A stretch of DNA of 64,000 nucleotides from Plotosus lineatus (GCA_024760905.1 CM045731.1:56246125-56310124), one strand, 5' to 3'; shown: positions 42,822 through 55,116, counted from the stretch's first letter. Numbers and translations are program-made. Notes: generated by a model from the sequence alone, not told the origin.

Positions 42822-43723
42822 GTAGAACAGCAGTAAAAGAACAGTTAAACAATAGATTTGTAAATCAGCAGTAGGGCAGTAGAGTTGTATAATATTAGAT
42901 TTGTAGAACAGCAGTGGAACAGTAAATTTGTAGAAGAGCAGTCGATGAGTGGATTTGTAGAAGAGCAGAAGAACAGCAGTAGATCAGTAGATTTGTAAAA
43001 AAAAAAAAAATACAATAGTAGATTTGTAGAACAGCAGTCCAACAGTAGATTTGTAGAACATTAGATTTATAGAACAGCAGTGGGACAACAGTAGATCAGT
43101 CAATTTGTAGAACAGCAACAGAACAGTACATTTCAAGAACAGCAGTAGAAGAACAGGGGAAGAATAGATTAGTAGAACTGTTGAACAGTCGATTTCAACA
43201 AGAAGAACAGATCAGTAGATTTGTAGAACAGCAATAGAACAGTACATTTGTATAACAGAAGTAGAAGAACAATAGAAAAACAATGGAAGAGTAAATTATT
43301 AGAACCATATTAGAATAGTATATTTGTCGAAAAGTAGAAAAACAGTGGAGGAATAGATTTGTAGAGCAGCAGTAGAACCTAGATTTTTAGAACAGCCTTA
43401 GAAGAGCAGTAGATTTGTAGAACAGTAGATTTGTAGAACAATAGAATTGTAGAACAGTAGTAGATCAGTAGATTTGTATAACAGCAGTAGAACATTAGAT
43501 GTGTAGAGCAGTAGATTTGTAGAACAGTAGTTGAACATCAGGTTTGTACAACAGTAGTACACCATTAAATTTGAAGAACATTAGATTTGTAGAAAATCAG
43601 TAGAACAGTTAATTTGTAGAACAACAGTAGAACAGTAGATTTATAGAACATTAGATTTGTTGAATAGCAGTAGAACGGTACATTTGCAGAACAGCAGTAG
43701 AAGAACATGGGAAGAATAGAATA

Positions 43724-44458
43724 CAGTGGTACCTCACATTACGAAATTAATCTGTTCCAGAAGTGGTTTCGTAACCTGATTTTTTCGTAAGTTGAGTAGC
43801 ATTTTACATGTAAAAGGCTTGATTCGTTCCAAGGCCCCAGTACTACCCCCTAAACCCTTTAAAAATTATTAAAGTATACCTTTTAAGTCCTCCTTCTGCT
43901 TCAATATTGTACCGATGGTAGACGGGTTTGGCCCTATTCCTTTGCGATATCACTCAACCACATGCCACGAGCCTGCTTCTTCTTTTCACTCGCACCGGGA
44001 ATCACTTTCTTGGGGCCCATGATGAATGACGAAAAATAAAGTTGCAATGAGCACACGCAAAAACTCACGAAACAACAGTAACTCTGTCCTTTACACGTAT
44101 TATAACTTCGTGACGAACAATGGGCCGAAGGCACATGGAAAGCATCATGGGTATTATGAAGATGCAGCTCCATAATAGCCAATGGGAGGGAGCTGCATCT
44201 CCGTGATGAACAATGGGTCGAAGGCACATGAAAAGCATCATGGGTATTATGGAAATGCAGCTTCCTCCTAGCCAATGGGCGGCCAGCAGAGCAGGGTATT
44301 CGGAGATAGCCAATGGGAGAGCAAACTGAATTTTTGAGATGGAGCGTTTCATAACGTGATTTTTTTTTTGTATCAAGCGATGGAAATTTTAGGTAAATGC
44401 GTTTCGTAACTTGGATTTTTCGTTTGTTGGGTTTTTTTCGTCAGATGAGGTACCACTG
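43724..44458 (-). mobile_element. Tigger-like element T5 within the minisatellite
   Basis: The ends TA|CAGTGGTACCTCACATTAC and GATGAGGTACCACTG|TA are inverted, with TA flanks inside a GAAGAATAGATTAGTAGAAC unit. On the - strand near 44020-43870 it reads MGPKKVIPGASEKKKQARGM and WLSDIAK, and after a one-base shift GIGPNPSTIGTILKQKEDLK, the N-terminal helix-turn-helix of a Tigger/pogo transposase. Catalytic sequence is absent. It is closely related to T4. Confidence 0.88.
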
Positions 44459-46989
44459 TAGTAGAACTGTTGAACAGTAGATTTCTACGAGAAGAACAGA
44501 TCAGTAGATTTGTAGAACATCAATAGAACAGTACATTTGTATAAAAGAAGTAGAAAAACTTCTTTAGAAAAACAGTAGAACAGCAGTAGATTTGTACAAC
44601 AACAGTAGAACACAGCCTTGTAGAACATCAGTAGATCAGTAGATTTGTAGAACAGCAGTAGAACAGCAGTAGATTTGTAGAACAGCAGTAGATCAGTAGA
44701 TTTGTAGAACAGCAGTAGAACATTAGATTTGTAGAAAAGAAAATTTGTAGGACATTAGATTTGTCGAACAGCAGTGAAACATTAGGTTTGTCGAACAGTA
44801 GATTTGTAGTACAGAAATAGAAGAACATTGGAAGAATAGATTAGTAGAACTTTATTAGAACAGTAGATTTGTAGAAAAAACAGATCAGAAGATAAGTAGA
44901 ACAGTAGAAAAACAGTGGAAGAGATTAGTTTTTTAGAACAGCTGTAGGAAAACAGTGATACAGTAGATTCATAGAACAGCAGTCAAGCATTAGAGTTATA
45001 GAACAGTTGATTTATAGAACAATAGATTTGTAGAACGGCAGTAGAACATTAGATTTGTACAACAGCAGTGGAAGAACAGTAGAAAAACAGTGGAAGAGTA
45101 GATTTGTAGAACAACAATAGAACAGTGGATTAGTAGAACAGCTGTAGGTTTGTACAAAAATAATAGAACATTTCGATTTGTAGATCAGTAGATTTGTTGA
45201 ACAGTCGACTTGTAGAATAGCAGTAGATCAGTAAATTAGTAGAACAACAGTGGATCAGTAGATTTGTAGAACAGCAGTCGAACATTAGATTTGTAGAACA
45301 GCAGTAGAAGACCAGTAGAAAAACAGTGAAAGAGGCCCTATGTACAATCAGTACGAAGAGGATTAAGTAAGTATGTAAGGAGAACAGTACATTTCTAGAA
45401 CAGCAGTAGAACATTATATTATTAGAACAGTAGATTTATAGAAAAATACATTTGTAGAAGAGCAGTAGAACATTAGATTTGTACAACAGCAGTAGATTTG
45501 TGGAAGAGTAGACTCATAGAACAGCAGTAGAATAGCAATCGATCAGTAGATTTGGAGAACAGTAGACTTGTAGAGCAGCAGTAGAACATTAGATTTGCAC
45601 AACAGCAGTAGATCAGTAGATTTGGAACAGTAGATTTGTATAACAGCAGTAGAATAGCAGTAGATCAGTAGATTTGGAGAACAGTAGACTTGTAGAACAG
45701 CAGTAGAACATTAGATTTGTACAACAGCAGTAAATCAGTAGGCTTGTAGAATATCAGTAGATCAGTAGATTTGTAGAACAGCAGTAGAAGAGCAGTAAAA
45801 TAGATTTGTAGAACAGCATTAGAACAGTAGATTTGCAGAACATTAGATTCGCAAAACAGTGGAAAAACAGTGGAAGAGTAGATTAGTAGAATAGAAATCG
45901 AAGAGTAGATTTGTAGAAAACAAATAGAACAGTGAATTTTTAGAACAGTCAAACAGTAGATTTGTAGAACAGCCATACAAGAACAGTAGAAAAAGAGTGT
46001 AAGAGTATATTAGTAGAACAGCAATAGAACATAGATTTGTAGAATAACAGTAAATCAGTAGATTTGTAGAACATTAGATTTGTAGAACAGAAGTAGAAGA
46101 ACAGTCAAATAGTAGATTTGTAAAACAGCAGTAGATTTGAAGAACAGCAGTAGCTCATTAGATTGGTAGAACATTAGATTTATTGAACAGTAGATTTGTA
46201 GAACAGAAGTAGAAGAACATTCAAACAGTAGACTTGTAAAACAGCAGTAGATCAGTAGATTTGTAGAATATTAGATTTATACAACAGTAGATCTGTAGAA
46301 AATCAGTAGATTTGTAGAACAGCAGTAGAGCTATACATTTGCAGAAGAGTAAACTTGTAGAACAGCAGTAGATCAGTAGATTTGTAGAAGAGCAGTAGAT
46401 CAGTAGATTTGCAAGACAACACTACATTTGTAGAAGAGCTGTAGAACAGTAGATTTGTAAAACATTAGATTTGTAGAACAACAGTTGAACAGCAACAGAG
46501 TAGTAAATTTGTAGAACAGTGGGGCAGAGTAGATTTGTAGAACAACAGTAGATCAGTAGATTTGTAAAACGGTAGTAGATCAGTAGATTTGTAGAACAGT
46601 AGATTTGTTTAACAATAGATTTGTAGAACAGTAGTAGATTAGAAGATCTGTACAACAGCAGTAGGTCAGTTATTTGTAGAACAGCAGTTGATCAGTAGAT
46701 TTGTACAACAGCTGTAGAACATTAGATTTGTAGAACAACAACAGATCAGTAGATTTGTCGAACGACAGTTGATTAGTAGATTTGTAGAACAGAAGTTGAA
46801 CAGCAGTTTTGTAGAACTAGAGTAGATCAGTAGATTTGTTGAACAGCAGTAGAACAGTAGAAAAACTGTGGAAAAGTAGATTAGTAGAACAGTAGTAGAA
46901 CAGTGAATTTTTAGAAAAGATGTAGAAGAAAGGTCAAAGAGACTTGTAGAACAGCAGTCAAACATTAGATTTATAAAACAGCAGTACCT

Positions 46990-47470
46990 GCATTGCGCTT
47001 TAATGGTGATGGAAATATAGAACTGAACTGAGTCTTGGCCTCCAAGTTTATATCATCATATACAAAAATAATGTCCACTTTTCATAGCGTGCAAAAAGAG
47101 AGAGAAAAGAAGGAGCAGCATGAGTCAAGTTTTAGGCATGTATTATTTAACCGAAGGTTTTTTTTTTCGTTTTGTTTTCTTTTAGATGTCAGAGGAATGT
47201 TCTTAAAAGCCCGTTTTCAGACAGATTAACACTGACATGTTTATTTGTTCTGTGAAAAAAGCAGCACATAGTTTTTGGGTTTTTGCTTTGGATGCTTGGC
47301 AAAAATCCCCCCCAGCTTGTTGCTGGTTGATAGATGGACAGTGATTAAATAGGATACCAGTTCTGGGGATGATTTAAGCATATCATCTTCCTTTTTTTTA
47401 CTGAGCAGAAGTTCTACCTTTCGGCCAAAGTAGAGTAAATTAGCTCTCATACGCCGCCTTGCCAATTATT
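46990..47470. other. No recognised feature
   Basis: Sequence after the minisatellite, with poly-T near 47158. No homology was recognised. Confidence 0.4.
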
Positions 47471-47780
47471 ACCTCCATCACAAAAGCCAGTCTCTGTCCG
47501 TTTGTCTGTGAGCAATATCCTAACCATACTTGTACATGGATTTCCACCAAACTCGGTGGTAACACTCCCCTAACTGAATCCTAGTGATGATCTGAATTTA
47601 ATATGCCAAGGTCATCGGTCAAGGTCTGAGCAACTGACAAAGCATTGGAAAAAGTGCTTATCGTATTAAAACAAGTTCTAATAGACATGCTGTCAGTGTG
47701 GGATACTAACAGGAACCATATATGAACTTTCAAATTACCTTTGACCTTGAGTGTCCTTGAAAGGTCAAACCCCGGTTATC
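47468..47780. repeat. Possible old dispersed repeat
   Basis: ATTACCTCCATCACAAAAGCC, GTCCGTTTGTCTGTGAGC and TGGATTTCCACCAAACTCGG resemble a repeat seen widely in fish genomes that starts ATTACCTCCGCCAAGGAGG. Only one copy is clear here; a short ATTACCTCCACCAAAG also occurs near 23463. Tentative. Confidence 0.35.
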
Positions 47781-48057
47781 TTGTAAAACGAGAGCATTTT
47801 TATCACTAATTTGGTCATGGAACGTCTCGTAAGATCATCTTATAAGAACTTTTGGTCACAGAACATCTGCGGAGTGGAGATACCTTTCACTGTATGAGTG
47901 CATCTAAGATTTAATCTTTTGTTTTCAGTCTCTGTGTAAAACTTGATTAACTGGGCATCTCAATTAAAATGGTATCCAGGCTTGGTGTCTCTACCAAAGA
48001 TAATGAAATAGAACTTACAATGTTATAAACAATTATCCCCCAGAATTACACATAATT

Positions 48058-48300
48058 TTTCATTTATTCATTCATCAATTTTTCGAACTGCTTACTTCTG
48101 TTCGGTTTACAGTCAGGCAGTAGCCTATCTCAGTAAACTTTAGACAAAAGGACGGGTACAATCCTCAGCTCACCATTGGCAGTGCCAATACACAAACATT
48201 TACTTCCACACTCACACCTAGGTTTTGGAATTTGAACAGCCAATTAACCTCATGTGCATGTCTTTGGACTGGCAGAGGAAACCGGCATACCCAAAGGAGC
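48058..48300 (-). repeat. tRNA-derived SINE, family A, - copy, head missing
   Basis: ATTTATTCATTCATCAATTT, GCAGTAGCCTATCTCAGT and TCACACCTAGGTTTTGG with ATGTGCATGTCTTTGGACTG mark the inverted 3' three-quarters of family A. It abuts the composite SINE at 48300. Confidence 0.65.
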
Positions 48301-48556
48301 CATTCATTCATTTTCTGAACCACTTAATTCTAATTAGGGATGCAGGGGAGGGGGGGCTGTTGCCCATCTCAGCTGACCCTGGGCGAGGACAGAGTACACC
48401 CTGGACAGCTTGCCAGACCATCACAGGGCAGAGACACACTGACGACTATGCAGATTACTCTTGTCGAAAGTCAGCAGTTGTTATTTTACATGTCTCTCAC
48501 CATAGATAGTGAGAGACATGGCCGGCCTTTGATAACCCAGTTAGCTGCATTGGGGG
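48301..48556 (-). repeat. Composite SINE (B body joined to A tail), copy 1
   Basis: The left half, CATTCATTCATTTTCTGAAC through CCATCACAGGGCAG, is the inverted family A 3' end. From about 48430 the sequence switches to ACACTGACGACTATGCAG, then CTCTCACCATAGATAGTGAG and GGCCTTTGATAACCCAGTTA, the inverted central part of family B. The copy at 62998-63255 has the same junction. Confidence 0.75.
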
Positions 48557-48559
48557 GCC

Positions 48560-49070
48560 AAGAGAAAAGTGATCAAGCATTACTCGTCATATTAAGTATT
48601 TATCTGATGTGTGTGTTGAGCCCCAGCACTTTGTAGTTACAATACAGTTGCATTAAAAGTCCTGTAACATAAACAGTTTCTCATCAAGTGCACCTCATGT
48701 TTGAGGAATATAGAAGACTGTTCGCCACAGAGCCACTACATTTACTGTACCCGATTTTTATCCAGATATTTATCTTTGTAGTTGTGTGAAACAAAGTTGT
48801 GGTTTCCTTTACTCAAAACATTTCATATAAATGTGTTTGGCCTGTTCAGCTCAGGTTCTTGTGGTTTTTGAATCTGAAGGCCGTTAGAGTTCATTTATGC
48901 AATCGCAATATATTAAATATTAGTTGTCAGCTAACTGGTTTGTTGTGTTTGGTTATTATGGAAGAGTGTTGTTTTAATGCTATTAATGGGCTTTTGCTTG
49001 TTATTCAGTTGGTTAGGCTAATTCCTTCTGGTCAAGTCACATCCTGCTTGATGGTTTTAGGATGGTAAAC
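48560..49070. other. No recognised feature
   Basis: AT-rich, apparently single-copy. The CTGGTT-type motifs of the following minisatellite begin to appear near 48940. Confidence 0.4.
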
Positions 49071-49592
49071 ACTTCCATGCTGGCTGTATTTTTTCAGGGT
49101 TGTTATGATTTGATGATCACTCTGGTTCTCGATTGTTAACTGGTTATAGGCAAATTTGGGTTGGTCACACTGCTTCAAGCTGTCCAGGGTAGTTCAACTT
49201 TTAGCATGTTTTTAATCGTACCGGGGGCTCTTTGACACTTTCAAAGTGGTTTTCTTGACAAAACTGCTTCTTTAAAGCCAGACTGGTTTTACCTGTTCAG
49301 GCTGGCTCTATTTGGTTAGATCAGTTGGGGTAACCTATTATGTTATACTGATTCTATATGGTCAGGCTTGTTTGCTTTTAGCGTAGTGTTGGAGATTTGG
49401 ACACTGGTTCTAACAGAATAGGCTGCTAATCCTGGTTGTTCATTATGGTTCTAACTAGGCAGATTGGTTCGAGTTTGTTAGACTACTTGTGGATAATTAT
49501 TCAGGTTCCAGCTATTTAGGCTGGTTCCAGTTGGTCAAACAACTTATATCCTTTGTTTTGGTGTTATTACGAGGATTTGGGCATTATAAGCT

Positions 49593-50392
49593 CATACCTG
49601 TCAACCCTAGGCCGTTGGCGATCTTACAAATGGCTACTTATGCCCTTACAAAATAGCAACTAATCTTACGCGTCTTATTATCGCGTGCAATATGAAACAA
49701 AAATTAAACTCTATTTTTAATATAATATGAATTTATTGGTAATGTTGTAACATATAACCTGGTGCAATCAAATAAAAGAGTAATATCTTCAGCTGCATGA
49801 TTAAGAAAATTTAACAGTGATCTTTATTATAACTATATGTAGCACTTTTGGCACTTTCAATCATTTCTTTTGATGTCTTCACTTCATGGCACTTGAGCTC
49901 GCAATTAAGTTTGACTTGAAGGTAATTTGTAAGTGTGTCCACTCCAAGAGATTTCCTGTACTCCGTGTTGATCTTTCGGACATGTGAAAATGCACGTTCA
50001 CTGTCTGCATTGCTGTGTGGTAGACAAAGGAGACTTGAAAACAATACCTTCAGCTGTTCCATCCATATTGTTATCACGTTTGTATCAACTGTATCCACTG
50101 CGAGTCACGAAAACTAACTGGGAATGATGGCGGAAGTGAAAGTGCGGTCACGTGGTCGGAAAGAGCAGACGATAGCAAACGATAAACGCAACGCGCGATT
50201 CTCGCGAGAAAACGGCTACAGACCAATTCGGCGTATCGTCTCTTTACCGAAACAGTGACACAAAAAACGGAGTTAAAAAAAAAAGACGAAATGATCGAAA
50301 AACGTACAGATTTCGGACGTACGGCGTACACATTTAAAAATCAGTGCTCACTTGTACAAATTACGCCAAAACCGTACAACTTGACAGGTATG
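49593..50392 (-). mobile_element. Non-autonomous hAT element with residual transposase
   Basis: 12-bp inverted ends, CATACCTGTCAA and TTGACAGGTATG, start CA and end TG as hAT termini do. The same six bases, TAAGCT, lie directly outside both ends (49587-49592 and 50393-50398). hAT duplications are normally 8 bp, so two outer bases may have mutated. Total length is 800 bp. It retains the C-terminal end of a transposase on the - strand. Confidence 0.78.
49811..50098 (-). pseudogene. hAT transposase C-terminal dimerisation fragment
   Basis: The 95-codon frame reads WMEQLKVLFSSLLCLPHSNA, then DSERAFSHVRKINTEYRKSL and LTNYLQVKLNCE. LPHSNADSERAFS is the conserved start of the hAT family dimerisation domain at the transposase C-terminus. 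The catalytic domain and zinc finger are missing, so it could only bind other transposase subunits, if expressed at all. Confidence 0.85.
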
Positions 50393-50659
50393 TAAGCTAG
50401 TTCAAAAGGGCTGAATTTACAAACCTTATTGATCAAGTTGTTTCTTTATGAGCAGGATGGTTCTAATTGGTCAGGCTGTTTTTGTCTCTTTATAACAGTT
50501 GGTTTGACCAGCCGTGTTACCCCTCCTGATTCTATCTGGTGAAAATTGTTTGGTATAAAGATTAGTGATTTGACTACAAACAAGCGAGTTATAGCCAGTC
50601 AAGCCTGTTCAAGCTTGTTGACTTGGTTCTAGCTGATCAGACTATTCTGATTTGATGGT

Positions 50660-53565
50660 GTTCTTCTTTTCCTTTCGTCTGTTCCCTTTAAGGGTCGCCA
50701 CAGCAAATCATCTGCCTCCATCTTACCCTGTCCTCTGCATCTTCTTCTCTAACGCCAATGACCTTCATGTCCTCCTTCACCATATCCATAAATCTCTTTT
50801 TTGGTATATGTTCCTTCTTTGTACCAAACCATCTCAATCTAGCTTCTCTGACTTTGTCTCCAATACCTCTAACATGTGCGGTCCCTTCTAAACCATAAAA
50901 CATCGCTGGCCTCATCACCGTCTTGTACACTTTTCCTTTCATTCTTGCCTATATCTTCCTATCACACATCACACCAGACACTTTTCTCCAACCATTCCAA
51001 CCTTCCTGCACATGCTTCTTCACCTCTTTTCCACACTCTCCATTGCTCTGGATTGTTGAGCCTAGGTATTTAAAATCCTCCACCTTCTTTATCTCTGCTT
51101 CCTGCAACCTCACCGTACCTCTTGGGTCCTTCTCATTCACACACATGTATTGAGGCAAACCTTCATTACTCTCCTTTCCAGGACATACCTCTACCTCTCT
51201 AGATTTTCCTCCACTTGTTCTCTGCTCTCACTACAGATCACAATGTCATCTGCAAACATCATAGTCCATGGAGATTCATGTCTTCATCTGTCAGCCTGTC
51301 CGTCACCATAGCAAATAAGAAGGAGCTCAGAGCTGATCCTTGATGCAGTCCCACCTCCACCTTGAATGGTTCAGTCACGCCGACAGCACATCTTACCACT
51401 GTCTTACATCTCTCATACATGTACTGCACCACTCTTACATACATCTCTGCCACTCCAGACTTCCTCATACAATACCACAGTTCTCTTTGCACCCTGTCAT
51501 ATGCTTTCTCCAGATCCACAAAGGCACAATGCAGCTCCCTCTGACCTTTTCTGTACTTCTCTTTACATCCTCAAAGCAAACACTGCATCTGTGGTGCTCT
51601 TTCTTGGCATGAAACCAAACTTTTGTTCACAAATGCTAACCTCTGCCCTTAGTCTAGCTTCCATTTTTCCCCACATAACTTCATTGTATGGCTCATCAAC
51701 TTTATCCCTCTGTAGTTGCCACAACTCTGAATGTTTCCCTTGTTCTTAAAAATGGGCACCAGCACACTTCTCCTCCATTCCTCCAGCATCTGCTCACTTT
51801 CTAAGACCTTGTTCAATGTTCTTGTCAGAAAATCTACTGCTACCTCTCCTAGACACTTCCATACCTCTACAGGTATGTCATCAGGACCAACTGCCTTTCC
51901 ACTCTTCATCCTCTTGAATGCCCTCCTCACTTCACCCTTACCAATCTTTGCTACTCCCTGGTCCTCAACGGTCTCCTCTTCTTCCCTTTTTTCTCTCTCA
52001 TTTTCCTCATTCATTAGCTCTTCAAAGTACTCATTCCATCTTCCTAGCACCCTTCTGTCATCAGTCAATACATTACCCCCCCTGTCCTCAATTACTCTAA
52101 CTTGCTGCACGTCATTCCCATCTCAATTTCTCTGCTGTGCCAACGTGTACAAATCATTTTCTCCTTCCATACTGTCCAACCAACCTAGCATACAAGTCAT
52201 CGTATGCTGTCTGTTTGGCCTTTGACACTGCTACCTTTGCCTTACACTGTGTCTCCCTGTACTCCTGTTTACTGTCTTCGGTCATCTCAATGTCCCACTT
52301 CTTCACTCTTGCACTTCCTCATTCCAACACCAAGTCTCCTTATCTACTTTTCTTCCAGAAGACACCAAGTACTTCCCTACCGGTTTTCCTGATCATATTT
52401 GCTGTGGTTGTCCAGTCATCTGGAAGCACTTCCTGACCACCCAAAGCCTGTTTCAACTCCTCCTTGAAGACAACACGACACTCTTCCTTTTCAGCTTCCA
52501 TCACTTTGTCTTCTACTCTGCCTTTGCCTTCCTCACCTTCCTCACCATCAGCGTAATTCTGCACACCACCATCCTATGCTGTTTGGTAACAGTCTCACCA
52601 AGGACTACTTTGCAGACACTGTCTTCCTTCAAATTGCATTGCTGACACAAGATGTAGTCTACCTGTGTGCTCCTACCCCCACTTTTATAAGTCACCCTAT
52701 GCTCCTGTCTCTTCTGGAAGAAAGTATTCACCACAGCCATTTCCATCCTTTTTGCAAAATCGATCAACAACTATCCTTCTATTCTCCTGTCCTAGATACC
52801 AAACCTGCCCATCACTTCCTCATCCCCTCTGTTGCCTGCACCAACATGTACATTGAAGTTTGTACCAATGACCACTCCTTTACCTCTGGGGGTATTCTGC
52901 ATCATTTCTGCATAACTCACTCCAGAATCTCTCCTTCTCTTCTAGCTCACATCCTTCCTGTGGGGCATAAGCACTAACAGCATTGAACAGCATGCTTTCA
53001 ATTTCTAACTTGAGACTCATTACTCTGTCTGACACTCTTTTCACTTCTAGAACATTCCTGACCAACCCCTCCTTCAAGATGACTCCTACTCCATTTCTCT
53101 TCCCATCCACACCATGAAAAAACAGCTTAAAATCTGCTCCTAAGCTTCTATCCTTGTTACCTTTCCACCTGGTCTCCTGAACACACCGTATGTCCACCAT
53201 TCTCCTCTGCATCATGTCAACCAGCTCTCTACCTTTTTTGTCATAGTTCCAACATTCAAAGTCTCTACTCTCAGTCCTAGACTCATGCTTTTTCTCTTCT
53301 CTTTCCGCCTACGGACATGCCTCCCGCCTCTCCTTCTTCAACCAACAGTTGACCAGCACCCTGTTGGTTAACAGCACTGATGGCGGTCGTTGTTAACCGG
53401 GGCCTCGACCAATCCGTTATGGAGGTAATACTTGTGATTTGCATATTTGATCTGTCTCGGTAAACGCCAGATTCCCTTCCCGACGCAAGCCTCTGCATTT
53501 ATCTGATCTTGGGACCGGCATGAGGGGAACACTGGCTAGTGCCCCCCTCACAGCTGCTTTCTATT
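50660..53565 (-). mobile_element. RTE-clade LINE copy 7, near full length
   Basis: Read on the - strand, the 5' end (AAGCAGCTGTGAGGGGGGC, then ACTAGCCAGTG) is at 53565 and the tail (CTTAAAGGGAACAGACGAAAG) at 50660. A perfect 12-bp target duplication TGATTTGATGGT occurs at 50648-50659 and 53566-53577. It contains leader (53283-53498), endonuclease (52880-53215 with VQETRWKGNKD, 52513-52770 with TQVDYILCQQC), linker (52340-52564), reverse transcriptase N-terminal half (51649-52110), palm region (51259-51519: motif [10 protein letters not shown], motif [16 protein letters not shown]) and C-terminal pieces (50688-51158). It has many frameshifts. Motif C is split but FADD-type codons remain near 51255. 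Confidence 0.9.
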
Positions 53566-53774
53566 TGATTTGATGGTATTAGTGAGAACTTGCAATCTAG
53601 TTCTAGCTGACTGGGCCTGATTATTCAGTCTGGTTTTAACTGGTCAGGATGGTTTTAGTCTGTTAGGCTAGTTCTAGACTGGCAGGCAATTCCAGTTGTT
53701 TAGGCTGATTCTGGTTTTTGGTTAGACCACTTCTAGCTGTCCAGGCTGGTTCTGGCTTTGGTAGGTTTTTGTTT

Positions 53775-55110
53775 TGATAAAGGATTTTGTCCTTAAAATG
53801 GCCTCTGTTAGGTTTATATATGGAAAAATTTCTCTCCCAAATTGGTTCCACTAGTATAAGATTATTTACAATTCTAATTAGCTCAAGGTATTAAGTTTAC
53901 AGACAAAAAAAAAAAAAAAAAAAAAACCCAAAACAAAACAAAAAAATTCCATTTAAGGTCAGTTCCACTTTTTCTCTCCTCACGTCTTTGTCTGAATTTT
54001 CTTTGATGCTGTTGTGTAGAGATTGTTTGGGTGTTTTTACATAAAAAAGAGATGGTGGTATTTAAAGAGTGACAGGCAGCTGCTCCTGTAATGATAAACA
54101 CTCAGCAATAATTCCCCAGATTAAACATTTTATCCTGTTTTTCTATCTGTATGTGCCTCAACTTTTAAAGACTCTCTTGATGTCATGCAAGAAATGTCAT
54201 ACACAAAAAAGGGAGTAGTAATTTGCAATCTACATTCCTGTCTGATTAGCATGCCAGAATAGAGCTACATCTGTTTCTATTATCACTAATAACAGAAGTA
54301 TTCGGTGCTTTTAAGTATAGACAGATGCAAGTCTCCTGCTAATTTGTTCATCATGTCATCTTTCTCTTGACACATGCTTTCAGGTACGATTTTTAAATTT
54401 CTCTTCAACCCTCAAATCAATGCCAGATCGTCACAGCAGCGCAACTAGCTTAGCGCTTCCAGCCCTGGAGAAATCTGTGGTGGATATTGGCTTGGGCTTG
54501 ATGTGCTGGTTTTAAATGGTGCAGCTGGAGGCAGCAGGAATACCGTTGAGTTTACTCAGTTGTTCTGCTGTGACGGGAACTTGCCTTCACGGGAAGATAC
54601 AGACATGAGAGGGAACGATTTTAACAGGAAATGATGAAGACAGCAGATAGAGGATAGGTTGTTACTCAGGGAAAAAGTAGTTTTGCCATGCACTTTGAAG
54701 TTTTATGCACTTTGAGTATTAAAGGCCTTTTGCTTAAGCACTTTTGAGGTGACACCATGCACAAATAATATATCCAGATTCATCTGCACATCTATTAGTG
54801 CGTTTATGGTTATTTTTATAAGTGATAGTCAAAGCTTAGGCTACCATTAATAAGCAGTAAAAACAAAGCTAAAAGTGAGTGTTGAGGTTTCAGTCAAATC
54901 GCCAAGCAATAGCCATCTCAACATTTTATCTTTCACCTGGATGCGACACAGCAAAGGTATTACTAAGCAAGTTAGCTTGGCTTCTCTAATTTCTCATTGG
55001 AATATGAAAGCCAGTGGTGCATCAATGGGGCAGTGGTTAAAACTCTTTTTTAAGATATGGTACCTCTAATTGTAACTCTAAAATGTGGTACCTCTGGTAC
55101 CTCTAATAAT
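53775..55110. other. No recognised gene; A-rich tract
   Basis: An A24 tract lies near 53906. The rest, with short frames at 54875-55069 and elsewhere, shows no family features. Confidence 0.4.
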
Positions 55111-55116
55111 CTTAGG

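Larger units (their letters stand above)
40316..46985. repeat. 27-bp minisatellite array with long insertions
   Basis: Degenerate tandem units of GTAGATTTGTAGAACAGCAG followed by TAGATCA or TAGAACA, 27 bp when intact. Because 27 is a multiple of three, several - strand frames stay open and give nine-residue repeats (LIYCCSTNL); these are not genes. The array spans about 6.7 kb, of which 40796-42821 is an RTE insertion and 43724-44458 a Tigger element. A marker (GATCAGTAGATTTGTAGAAC with its neighbours) recurs at 40637, 43210 and 44499; after removing the insertions the spacings are about 530 and 552 bp, suggesting a longer higher-order unit in part of the array. Confidence 0.88.
49075..53770. 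repeat. Degenerate minisatellite, interrupted by a hAT element and an RTE LINE
   Basis: The segments 49075-49592, 50393-50659 and 53578-53770 are built of diverged units of the form GGTCAGGCTGGTTCTAGCTG. Unit length varies, roughly 20-45 bp, and there is strong decay. Two insertions, 49593-50392 and 50660-53565, split what was one array. Confidence 0.65.

Noticed and set aside
40317..46965. Several - strand open frames of 60-100 codons rich in C, S, T, N, L
   Set aside because: They are translations of the 27-bp minisatellite, whose unit length is a multiple of three. They have a nine-residue period and no other protein features.
40316..46985. CRISPR-like array
   Set aside because: Units are contiguous and degenerate without unique spacers, and the context is eukaryotic.
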